From: CAVXYC01 sp046154735
GTDB lineage: Bacteria > Chloroflexota > UBA6077 > JACCZL01
DNA: 15,045 nt
Assembly (NCBI GenBank): GCA_046154735.1
Contig: JBJXFJ010000481.1
Span: 1 to 15,045 of the forward strand
Reading direction: 5' to 3'
The notes under the pieces are model-generated. The model had not been told where the DNA came from and made no database searches. It saw nothing but the letters and a program-made list of their open reading frames with translations. This document shows positions 7,826 through 14,795 of this stretch, piece after piece. The first letter of the stretch is position 1. The number at the start of each line of letters is the position of its first letter. Both the position numbers and the translations under genes were made by a program.

Positions 7826-8632
7826 TCACGATCGGATTTCGAGCGTAAGATCAGGCAACCCCAGCCCGCTCAACCGCGTGCTCCAGGTCTCGCCGGCAAC
7901 GACAGGGAGCGCGGCAGTAAGCGTTCCAGTCGTGACAAGCTCGCCAGCGGTCACTGGCTGGAATGCGTGTTGTCCATCCAATAGTGTGAGAAAGTGACTG
8001 GCCGCGAGCAATGGTGAGTCCAGGACATTGAACCCTCCACCCGTGGCCTGAATCTCGCCGTTTCGCGCAAGCGAGATCTCAAAGGTGCGGAGCGCATTGA
8101 TGAGGTTCGGGACCTCTGAGACGGGCTTCTTCGGCCCAACAATCAGCGCACCGTGCAGGCCGAACGCGGCAACCGTGTCCGCCGGCTTGAATCGCCAATC
8201 TGGAAAGTGGCTCTGGACGATCTCAAAACCGTGAGCAATCCAGTCAACACAATCCAGAATCTCTGCTTCCTCTCGTGCTCCTGCCGGCGCCTTGCGGAAG
8301 TGCAGCACAATCTCAGGCTCTATCCGCGGCTGGGCAAGGCGACTGACGTCCACTGAGCCTAGCGGGTGATCGAGCAGCGTCACCGTACTGTCATACACAT
8401 GCGCCCAGATGGGCGCATGTACGCCATACTCAGCCCAGATGGTGCGGTTCGTAAATCCGACCTTGCGACCCACGGGCTGCTCGCCGCGCATCCGCCGACG
8501 CTGAAGGATCTCGGCCCCCACATCATAGGCAGCAGCCTCGGTGAAATCCGAGTATCGGGCCGTGAGCGGCTCAATGAGAATCGTCCGGTCAAGCGCGTCC
8601 ATGAGCGCAGTGGCGATCTGTTCGCTCGTCAT
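7826..8632 (-). CDS. FAH-superfamily 2-keto-4-pentenoate hydratase / 4-oxalocrotonate decarboxylase-like
   Basis: A 268-residue cytosolic enzyme of the MhpD/DmpH/DmpE type, which in meta-cleavage of catechols hydrates 2-hydroxypentadienoate or decarboxylates 4-oxalocrotonate using Mg2+ or Mn2+. Seen: GRKVGFTN (residues 55-62) with the conserved lysine, the metal pair E105 and E107 in RIEPEIVLHF, a third ligand E137 in AHGFEIVQS, and FKPADTVAAFGLHGALIVG, which matches this hydratase/decarboxylase branch. Length is normal. The ATG is preceded by two copies of GGAGATCAAG, either of which can serve as ribosome site. The gene is divergent from the glycosyltransferase and has no catechol dioxygenase beside it. 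Hydratase and decarboxylase cannot be told apart here. Confidence 0.87.
   Translation of the reverse strand: MTSEQIATALMDALDRTILIEPLTARYSDFTEAAAYDVGAEILQRRRMRGEQPVGRKVGFTNRTIWAEYGVHAPIWAHVYDSTVTLLDHPLGSVDVSRLAQPRIEPEIVLHFRKAPAGAREEAEILDCVDWIAHGFEIVQSHFPDWRFKPADTVAAFGLHGALIVGPKKPVSEVPNLINALRTFEISLARNGEIQATGGGFNVLDSPLLAASHFLTLLDGQHAFQPVTAGELVTTGTLTAALPVVAGETWSTRLSGLGLPDLTLEIRS
8397..8420. repeat. Intragenic perfect inverted repeat, 10-bp arms
   Basis: Arms 8397-8406 and 8411-8420 are perfectly complementary with the 4-base loop AGAT. It lies inside the hydratase coding region, where it encodes the VHAPIWAH stretch. It would make a stable mRNA hairpin; whether it matters is unknown. Confidence 0.6.
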
Positions 8633-8652
8633 CTTGATCTCCCTTGATCTCC
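8633..8652 (-). repeat. Tandem 10-bp repeat duplicating the ribosome binding site
   Basis: On the minus strand GGAGATCAAG occurs twice head to tail immediately before the hydratase start codon. The proximal copy places GGAG about 6 bases from the ATG; the distal copy is 10 bases further away. Confidence 0.7.
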
Positions 8653-8764
8653 CCTGTTAGCGCCTCACGCCAACATGGCAAGCGCGCAATGATTCGCCCA
8701 ACTCTACCCAATTGCGTCTCCAGGTCGCCTGGTCAACTCCGCACGGGACAGGGGGCATTGTGGC

Positions 8765-10288
8765 ATGCGCGCTTGCTCATGCACGGTGCTCACATTGTCC
8801 GCGGCCCTCGGGGAATCCCAGCCAGCCTCAGTGGGCGTTTTAATAGAGAACCGTCTGAGCAGAGCGACGGTCGTGAATCTCCGCCTATACACCCCTTTTC
8901 GTGATCGGCAAGCCGTGGTCACTCCCCCGCAGCCAATAAGCATTCGTCTCACCCCGCGACTCGCGTTTGAGCTGATACTGCTTTCTGTTGTCTTGATGGT
9001 TGCGATCCCACTGTTCCGTATGGCAGCGGAAACGGTGCCGTACGCCCCGGACGAGACGCACTATCTGGTCACTTCGCGTTACTTCCACCATACATTTATC
9101 AGTCGCGATCTAAATCATCCGGACTGGGCAGAGAGCTACAACACACGGACCCAGCCCATGCTAGCCAGGTTTGCGGTGGGCGCGGCGCTCTGGATTCAAG
9201 GACTTGATCTCCTGGATCTTCCGCTCTCTGGGGACTTTATCTTCGGACTCAGCGTGGAAGAAAACGAAGCCTTAGGCAGAGTACCGGATCCCTGGCTCCT
9301 GAACGCTGCCCGGGCACCAATGATTGGCTTTGCAATTGGAACCATTGGACTGGTCTATCTGTTAGGACGGTTCATTGCCGGCCCTCTGGGCGGCCTTTCC
9401 GCGGCCGTATTCACCATGGGCAGTCCTCTCGTTGATCAGTCCCTGGTCCGGGCGGTCCCGGACGCCATGATGATGTTCTTCATCCTGCTTGCACTCGTGC
9501 TGAGCGTGATTGGGGCCCGGCGACAAGATGGGGGGCTTGGTCCAGGCTGGGCTCTGGTCATCGGTATTGCGCTGGGACTCGCCCTTGGCACAAAATTGGC
9601 GTCCCTCATCAGCGTGTGCGCGGTACTGACATGGAGTGTCATCGCCAGTACTTTGGCTCTCTCTCTCGCAAACAACACGGGGTGGCGCACACGTGGCGTC
9701 GCGGCCTGGCGAGCACTACGGGGATGGCTCCTGGCCGTCGGTATCGCATTGCACATCTTTATCGCCTCGAATCCCTACCTCTATCCGAACCCGGGACTGC
9801 ATACGCTTCAACTGTTTGCGCAGCTTGCATACGAGAACGCGGTTGTGCAAAGCCAGTTTCCAGGCCAGGTCCTGCACCCGCTGGACCGTCCACGCTATGT
9901 TGTGGAGGGAAGCCTGGTGGAGCACACGCTCACGGCCCGCTGGGGCTATCCACTGGAGCCTTTCCTCGCCGCGCTTGGAGCGAGCGGCATCTTCATGCAA
10001 GTCTGGCTGATGTGGCGACGAGATAGACAAATCCGTGCTCGCGGTCTGCTGCTGGTCACCGCCTTCAGCTACTTCGTTCTGGTCACGATGGCCATCTCAA
10101 TGGCCTGGCAACGCTATCTAATTCCAACCATGGTGCTCAGCGCGGTTCTCAGCGGCATTGGCGTAGCCTGGATCGTCCACACGCTCATTGGACTCCTATA
10201 CGCGTCGGTTGACATGGCTCGACGCACAATTCAAACTCGCCACACTTCCGACATCCCGCCAACTTCGGCAACCAGCCCCAGTCATTGA
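8765..10288 (+). CDS. GT39/ArnT-like polytopic membrane glycosyltransferase
   Basis: A 507-residue integral membrane protein of the GT-C fold (PMT/ArnT/GT39 type), which moves sugars from polyprenyl-phosphate carriers onto lipids or proteins at the outer face of the inner membrane. Seen: first transmembrane helix about residues 67-86, then PDETHY (95-100) in the first external loop, the acidic motif that supplies the catalytic residue; VRAVPDAMMMFF, the family's R---D pattern; many further hydrophobic helices (about ten); and MAWQRYLIP near the C-terminus. ATG at 8765 has AGGGGG 9 bases upstream. The roughly 60 residues before the first helix are not typical, so a later start is possible. Acceptor and donor are unknown; no glycan cluster is nearby. 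Confidence 0.83.
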   Translation: MRACSCTVLTLSAALGESQPASVGVLIENRLSRATVVNLRLYTPFRDRQAVVTPPQPISIRLTPRLAFELILLSVVLMVAIPLFRMAAETVPYAPDETHYLVTSRYFHHTFISRDLNHPDWAESYNTRTQPMLARFAVGAALWIQGLDLLDLPLSGDFIFGLSVEENEALGRVPDPWLLNAARAPMIGFAIGTIGLVYLLGRFIAGPLGGLSAAVFTMGSPLVDQSLVRAVPDAMMMFFILLALVLSVIGARRQDGGLGPGWALVIGIALGLALGTKLASLISVCAVLTWSVIASTLALSLANNTGWRTRGVAAWRALRGWLLAVGIALHIFIASNPYLYPNPGLHTLQLFAQLAYENAVVQSQFPGQVLHPLDRPRYVVEGSLVEHTLTARWGYPLEPFLAALGASGIFMQVWLMWRRDRQIRARGLLLVTAFSYFVLVTMAISMAWQRYLIPTMVLSAVLSGIGVAWIVHTLIGLLYASVDMARRTIQTRHTSDIPPTSATSPSH

Positions 10289-10514
10289 TGAACTAATCCG
10301 CCTCTGGCTGGCGGCCACATTACACTGGACCAGAGCCGTGAATTGATCACTCCCACCCGTCAGTCGTTTCTGGGTGCGAGCCTGGATCCATCATTCTCAC
10401 CTCGCCGCCAGCGAGCCCACGTTCGGCTGCTAGAATGGTTGAAAACAGTGAGGAAGGCGCCTTTAGTTTTCTTGAGGCGTCAAGATTGATGCTGGTGCTG
10501 TGGGAGATCCAACC

Positions 10515-11339
10515 ATGACGATGACCAATGAACGACCGACCAGTCGCCCCCGCCCTCGGTTGCGTACGGTGGAGGTCAAACGCCTCGAGCAGGTGAGTCC
10601 GCGAATGATGCGTGTCACACTGACCGGTCCAGATCTAGACGGCTTTGGCCCGCCCGGCCCGGGCCAGCATATCAAGGTGTTCTTTCCCCCGCGGGGTCAG
10701 GAAGTCCCCTTGCTGCCGATCATGGGGGCTGAGGGGCCGCAGTTCCCATCGGATCAGCCACGTCCCACCAGCCGTACCTACACACCGCGACGGTGGCGCC
10801 CGGAGACGACGGAACTTGATATCGAGATCGTGCTCCATGGAGAAGGCCTGGGATCAGACTGGGCTGAGCGCGCCCACGCGGGCAGTGTGCTCGTGATCGC
10901 CGGCCCTGGCGGCCGGTTCCGGCTGAACACGGAGGCCGACTGGTACGTCCTGGGCGCAGACCTGGTCGGTGTACCGGCCATGAGCGCGATCATTGAAACA
11001 CTTCCAGCCACGGCCCGGATCCTGGCCGTGGCCGAGGTGGCAGACGTCGCGGATGAACGCAGCTACGCTGGGAAGCCCCTGCTAAACATCCGCTGGCTGC
11101 ACGGCATCAGCTCTGAGTCTCACAGCAGCTCAGCTCTTGAGCGCGCGCTCCGGGAGCTACCCATTCCTTCCGATGGAAAGGGACGCGCCTGGATTGGCTG
11201 CGAGTCATCAACCATGCACTCCATACGCCACTACTTGCTCAACGAAGCCGGCTTGGACCGCGATGTCATTCACACACAGGGCTACTGGAAGGTTGGCGTC
11301 GTGAATCATCCAGACCATGACTACGGCGACGACGAGTAA
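10515..11339 (+). CDS. Siderophore-interacting-family FAD/NAD(P)H ferric reductase
   Basis: A 274-residue protein of the SIP family (ViuB/YqjH type), soluble flavoenzymes that release iron from ferric siderophores by reduction. Seen: the FAD-binding RTYTPR (residues 87-92), HGEGLGSDWA, GPGGRF (130-135), a nucleotide-binding second half, and the characteristic end YWKVGVVNHPDHDYGDDE. Where family members usually read GDETALPA this one reads ADLVGVPA. ATG at 10515 is chosen because GGGAG lies 8 bases upstream; an in-frame GTG at 10500 has no better support. No siderophore uptake or synthesis genes and no obvious Fur box are nearby. The 226 bases before it show no clear promoter. Confidence 0.9.
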   Translation: MTMTNERPTSRPRPRLRTVEVKRLEQVSPRMMRVTLTGPDLDGFGPPGPGQHIKVFFPPRGQEVPLLPIMGAEGPQFPSDQPRPTSRTYTPRRWRPETTELDIEIVLHGEGLGSDWAERAHAGSVLVIAGPGGRFRLNTEADWYVLGADLVGVPAMSAIIETLPATARILAVAEVADVADERSYAGKPLLNIRWLHGISSESHSSSALERALRELPIPSDGKGRAWIGCESSTMHSIRHYLLNEAGLDRDVIHTQGYWKVGVVNHPDHDYGDDE

Positions 11340-11343
11340 GACG

Positions 11344-11385
11344 CACGAGCACCCCGGAGAGGGAACCCTCTCCGGGGTGCTCGTG
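11344..11385. terminator. 20-bp perfect palindromic hairpin between convergent genes
   Basis: Arms 11344-11363 and 11366-11385 are fully complementary over 20 bp with only two bases between them; the real loop will open a few of the inner G-C pairs. It begins 4 bases after the reductase stop and ends 43 bases before the stop of the opposing Rieske gene. No U-tract on either strand. Likely a bidirectional terminator. Confidence 0.8.
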
Positions 11386-11428
11386 AGAAGCTGAAGTTAG
11401 GCGCGAAACGCCGGCTAGGGCACGATCA

Positions 11429-12694
11429 TCAAGATGAAAGCCCGACGCGCACGATGGGCTCACTGGCATCAACAAACGACACATCAGGCGCGGACACAAA
11501 CCCAGCCGACCTGAGCGTCATGAGCTCACCATGCTGAGCCGCAAAGGGCTCGCGGCCCTCCTCGAGATCTCGAGCCAGCTTCATCAGCAATCGGCGCATC
11601 ATGATGATGGCCGTATCTGAGCTGCCTAGCCGCTCTTTGGTCCGGTCATAAATTCGGCCCATGGTCTCCTGGATGCCTCGATCCTGGATGGAGCCGTTCT
11701 CGATTCCCGTGAAACTGCTGGTCTTTTGCGCCACGCGATCAATCATGTAGTCGTTCTCACGACACTGAATTGGCTTCAGACCGCCCTCGTCCTTGCGCAC
11801 ATGATGCGCGGGATGCCCTGGTGTGGGCCCAAAGTCACTCATGGGTCGAGTGGGATGCCATGAGTAGGTCACCATCGAGAGATTCTCGTCATCGATCGGC
11901 ACCCAACCATGCCCCGCGAAGTAGCCAGTGGAATTCGGCGCATTGGGGATGACGGTGTAGAACGGCAGCGAGTATGGCGTGACCCGCCAGTAATCCTCAG
12001 TCTCGGAGACCCTTCGGCGGGCGCCGATGAGCAGGCCAAAGTCCGTCTGTGCAACCCTGAATTGCGGTGCTTTGTCCACGGCCATAAATGGAATGCGAGT
12101 ATCGCTCAAGTCGCCCTTATGGGAGGCCACCGTGCTATGGAGATATGAGACGTGACTGGAGTCAATGCCACCCTCAAGTCCCTGGACCCAGTTGTTCTCC
12201 TGCCAGTACCGAGTCACAATGCGCTGCTCTGGCGGTACCAGTGTCCATTCCGGCCTCGGTAGCATTGGCCTGAGCTCGGCCGGCCCCATATAGATCCAGA
12301 CTACGCCACCAGCCTCCTCGGCAGGATAGGACGTCACCTTAACCTTGTGCTTGAAGTTGGACTCTGGGGGCTCATTAGGCATATCCACACAGGCGCCGGA
12401 GGCATCAAACTTCCACCCGTGGTAGACACAGCGCAGCCCGGCCTCTTCATTGCGACCGAAGAAGAGCGAGGCGCCGCGGTGCGGACAGTTTTCGGCGACG
12501 ATACCCACCTGGCCGGACGTATCACGGAATGCCACCAGCTTCTCAGAAAGGAGCGTCAGTCGGACAGGCGCTCCATCCGCCTCCGGCACCTCCGTTGAGA
12601 TCAGCGCCGGCATCCAGAATCTGCGCAGGAGCGTACCCATCGGGGTCCCCGGTCCAACGCGGCAGAGGTAATCGTTCTCAGCTTGGCTCAACAT
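11429..12694 (-). CDS. Rieske non-heme iron oxygenase, phthalate 4,5-dioxygenase type
   Basis: A 421-residue terminal oxygenase of the ring-hydroxylating family, which inserts oxygen into aromatic or other substrates with electrons from a separate reductase. Seen: Rieske cluster ligands C70 and H72 (CPHRGASL) and C89 and H92 (CVYHGW), then QGLEGGIDSSHVSYLHS (residues 171-187) with H181 and H186 of the mononuclear iron site and the bridging D178. The EGGIDSSH form is typical of the phthalate-dioxygenase/aromatic O-demethylase branch, which acts as an alpha-only oligomer. AAGGAGC lies 7 bases before the ATG. It is divergent from the MFS transporter, a common pairing for uptake and attack of one substrate. 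No dedicated ferredoxin reductase is adjacent. Substrate unproven. Confidence 0.91.
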   Translation of the reverse strand: MLSQAENDYLCRVGPGTPMGTLLRRFWMPALISTEVPEADGAPVRLTLLSEKLVAFRDTSGQVGIVAENCPHRGASLFFGRNEEAGLRCVYHGWKFDASGACVDMPNEPPESNFKHKVKVTSYPAEEAGGVVWIYMGPAELRPMLPRPEWTLVPPEQRIVTRYWQENNWVQGLEGGIDSSHVSYLHSTVASHKGDLSDTRIPFMAVDKAPQFRVAQTDFGLLIGARRRVSETEDYWRVTPYSLPFYTVIPNAPNSTGYFAGHGWVPIDDENLSMVTYSWHPTRPMSDFGPTPGHPAHHVRKDEGGLKPIQCRENDYMIDRVAQKTSSFTGIENGSIQDRGIQETMGRIYDRTKERLGSSDTAIIMMRRLLMKLARDLEEGREPFAAQHGELMTLRSAGFVSAPDVSFVDASEPIVRVGLSS

Positions 12695-12787
12695 CGTTGT
12701 GCTCCTTCGGTTCGCGAATCCAGACTACCACGCGGGAGCAAATCTGGCTAGTACGGCCCCGCTCGATTGGCGCGACTCAACCTTGAT

Positions 12788-12798
12788 GTGCAATGCAC
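12788..12798. promoter_or_regulatory. Small palindrome in the Rieske/MFS divergent region, candidate operator
   Basis: GTGCA-A-TGCAC is a perfect 11-base inverted repeat in the 149-base spacer between the two divergent genes. It overlaps an upstream in-frame ATG (12793) of the MFS gene. Five-base arms can easily arise by chance, so this is only a candidate site. Confidence 0.25.
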
Positions 12799-12843
12799 CA
12801 CTCGGATCGGTCATCTTCTGTATCCTACTCCCTTAGGCAATCG

Positions 12844-14166
12844 ATGAAACTACCGCGCATCTTCTTTGGCTGGTATATCGTGGCCGCCGGCAGTGTGGCA
12901 TCCGCACTACTCGCGGCCACCCGCTCATATGGTGCGGGGCTTTTTCTCGTTCCGCTCATTTCCGAGTTCGGCTGGAGCCGAGCGGAAGTCTCCGGCGCAT
13001 TCTCATTAGGACGGCTGGAGGGTGGGATCCTGGGTCCCGCGGGCGGCATTCTGGTCGATCGCCTGGGACCGCGCGTCATGATGCTGGTGGGAGTACCAAT
13101 CACCGCGCTCGGGTTCTTCCTGCTTGCATCGCTCAGCCACATTACGGATTGGGCCGGCATGGCTCCATTGATCGTCTTTTATGTCATCTGGGTCGCATTC
13201 ATCGCTCTGGGCGATTCCGTCGGCGCTTCGGACGCGGTCAGCGCTTCCGTGGCCAATTGGTTTCACAAGAAGCGCGCTCTGGCGCTCGGCATGTTGAGCA
13301 TTGGCGTGCCCGTGGGCGGCGCCATCTGGACACCCGCCCTGGGCTGGGTCATCGATTCATCTGGCTGGCGTTCTGCCGCCGTGATTATGGGCCTGGCCTT
13401 CCTGTTTGTGGGCATACCCACGGCAATGGTCATGCGCCATCGTCCAGAGCCCTATGGCTGGCTACCCGATGGTGATCCCCTTCCACCGAGTGCGCCCGGC
13501 AGTGCGGGCCAGCCCGGCGGTGAAAGGCGTGCAACGACGCTCATTGAGCGTCCTGGTTTCACGTTACGTCAAGCACTGGCAACGCCGGCGTTCTGGCTGC
13601 TCAATGGCTCCGTGGCCCTGCGCATCATGGTGACCTCTTCCGTGATCATTCACATTGCCGCATTGATGCAGGATCTAGGCATGAGCACCACGGAGGCGGC
13701 CGGGATGCTCAGTGCACTGGCATTGGTGAGCATCTTCGGACGCGTGGCCATGGGTTGGTTGGGCGATCGATTCGGGATCCGCAGCGTGTACATGGGCTCA
13801 CTGGTGACGCTTATCGCGGGACTGATCGTGGTCGCCTACGCACACGAGACCTGGCAAATCTGGCTCTTCATGATCCTCTTCGCACCGGCCTACGGGGGGC
13901 TGGCATCCATGACCCCGGCGTTTCGGGCCGACCTCTTCGGGGTCAAGGCCTACGCGAGCATCGGTGGCGCCATGGAGCCGGTGATCATGCTGGGCACCAT
14001 TACCGGCCCGTTCATGGCGGGCTATATCTTTGACATGACCGGCAGTTACCGAACAGCGATGCTCATCTTCGCCGCGGCGAGCGCGGTGAATCTTATCCTC
14101 ATCGGGGCCCTGAAACGGCCACCGCTACCAGCGACCGTCGCCTCTGCACCCGCTACCACTTCTTAG
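12844..14166 (+). CDS. Major facilitator superfamily transporter (OFA/monocarboxylate-like)
   Basis: A 440-residue, twelve-helix secondary transporter of the inner membrane. Seen: the N-terminal IFFGWYIVAAGSVASALL typical of the OFA/monocarboxylate-porter-like group, the loop motif DRLGPR after helix 2 (MFS motif A), a matching GDRFGIR in the second half, and a polar central loop (about DGDPLPPSAPGSAGQPGG) dividing two six-helix halves. The frame is open to an ATG at 12793, but that codon sits in a palindrome without a ribosome site and adds 17 polar residues, so the ATG at 12844 giving MKLPRIFFGW is preferred; TTAGG upstream is only a weak ribosome site. Divergent from the Rieske oxygenase, so import of an organic acid is a fair guess. 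Its stop overlaps that of the opposing gene. Confidence 0.9.
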   Translation: MKLPRIFFGWYIVAAGSVASALLAATRSYGAGLFLVPLISEFGWSRAEVSGAFSLGRLEGGILGPAGGILVDRLGPRVMMLVGVPITALGFFLLASLSHITDWAGMAPLIVFYVIWVAFIALGDSVGASDAVSASVANWFHKKRALALGMLSIGVPVGGAIWTPALGWVIDSSGWRSAAVIMGLAFLFVGIPTAMVMRHRPEPYGWLPDGDPLPPSAPGSAGQPGGERRATTLIERPGFTLRQALATPAFWLLNGSVALRIMVTSSVIIHIAALMQDLGMSTTEAAGMLSALALVSIFGRVAMGWLGDRFGIRSVYMGSLVTLIAGLIVVAYAHETWQIWLFMILFAPAYGGLASMTPAFRADLFGVKAYASIGGAMEPVIMLGTITGPFMAGYIFDMTGSYRTAMLIFAAASAVNLILIGALKRPPLPATVASAPATTS

Positions 14167-14585
14167 TCTTCAGGATAGTGCTCATTCATGAACACGAACG
14201 CTTCAGTTGCAAGTTCTCGCAGCACCTCGATATCAACATCAGTCAGCTTGTTGATATAGAGACATGATTTTCCGAGCTTGAACTTCCCCAGGCGCTGCAT
14301 GAGCGCGTCATAGCGATCAAACCCTGGGGAGATGTAGATGGTCAGACTCGATTTCCTTGGCGAAAACCCCATCCGACACATGTGTCCCTCATGGCCCGAG
14401 TCGTACTTGTAGTAATACGAGCCAAACCCAACAATGCTCGGTCCCCACATCTTCGGCTCCAACCCCGTCACCTCACGCAGGAGGTCGATGACGACGTAGG
14501 CGTCTTCTCGTCGGCGCTCATTGTCAACGGAGTCAAGGAACGTGGACACATCAGCGTCATTGATCTTTGTCTTTAGCTCATACAC
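14163..14585 (-). CDS. DUF1801 domain protein (YdhG-like)
   Basis: A 140-residue protein that matches the DUF1801 family along its whole length: MWGPSIVGFGSYYYKY, GFSPRKSSLTIYISPGF and LGKFKLGKSCLYINKL are signature segments. The fold is small alpha/beta and cytosolic; the biochemical role of this branch is not established. The start is a GTG at 14585 with GGAG 7 bases upstream; a nearby ATG at 14581 is out of frame and meets a stop at its third codon. The TAA stop overlaps the TAG of the MFS gene on the other strand. Upstream on the same strand lie the inverted-repeat element and the GMC gene. Confidence 0.9.
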   Translation of the reverse strand: MYELKTKINDADVSTFLDSVDNERRREDAYVVIDLLREVTGLEPKMWGPSIVGFGSYYYKYDSGHEGHMCRMGFSPRKSSLTIYISPGFDRYDALMQRLGKFKLGKSCLYINKLTDVDIEVLRELATEAFVFMNEHYPED

Positions 14586-14614
14586 TGCCTGGCTCCAGGA
14601 TTCATGTTGTGCTG

Positions 14615-14626
14615 ATCACGGGGAGC
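14615..14626 (+). repeat. 12-bp direct repeat, left copy
   Basis: ATCACGGGGAGC occurs here and again at 14777-14788, on either side of the large inverted repeat. The copies differ immediately outside these 12 bases. Confidence 0.6.
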
Positions 14627-14643
14627 GGCCGAATCGCGAGCGC

Positions 14644-14737
14644 TTTGGAGTGCGGCGTGCGAGAGCACCGCTTTGGATGTTCCCCAGCCCAATCCGGGGG
14701 ATAAGGAAAGCGGCGCTCCCGCACGCCGCACTCCAAA
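14644..14737 (-). repeat. Large inverted repeat, 31-bp arms, REP/MITE-like palindromic element
   Basis: Arms 14644-14674 and 14707-14737 are complementary over 31 positions, the outer 18 perfectly. The two mismatches (14662/14719 and 14667/14714) are A opposite C on the plus strand and therefore U-G wobbles in minus-strand RNA, so the minus transcript can pair all 31. The 32-base loop holds a second small stem (14681-14685 with 14697-14701). It lies between the GMC oxidoreductase and DUF1801 genes, both on the minus strand. No U-tract follows, so simple intrinsic termination is less likely than a dispersed palindromic element or an mRNA-end stabiliser. Confidence 0.7.
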
Positions 14738-14776
14738 AATCGGGTGCACATTGTCCCAGGTACTGGGCACACGTGA

Positions 14777-14788
14777 ATCACGGGGAGC
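14777..14788 (+). repeat. 12-bp direct repeat, right copy
   Basis: Second copy of ATCACGGGGAGC. With the copy at 14615-14626 it brackets about 150 bases containing the inverted repeat, as a duplicated target site might; it sits just 7 bases from the GMC gene stop. Confidence 0.6.
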
Positions 14789-14795
14789 CCTGCAA

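Noticed and set aside
7605..7997. 130-residue plus-strand open frame running into the hydratase gene
   Set aside because: It is antisense to the confident hydratase, has no ribosome site and does not look like protein.
10450..10490. Possible terminator hairpin (GCGCCT/AGGCGT) before the SIP-family reductase
   Set aside because: Only six pairs with a wobble and a 12-base loop, and no U-tract; too weak to call.
12793..12843. Upstream ATG extension of the MFS transporter
   Set aside because: No ribosome site, lies within a palindrome, and adds 17 polar residues before a typical family N-terminus.
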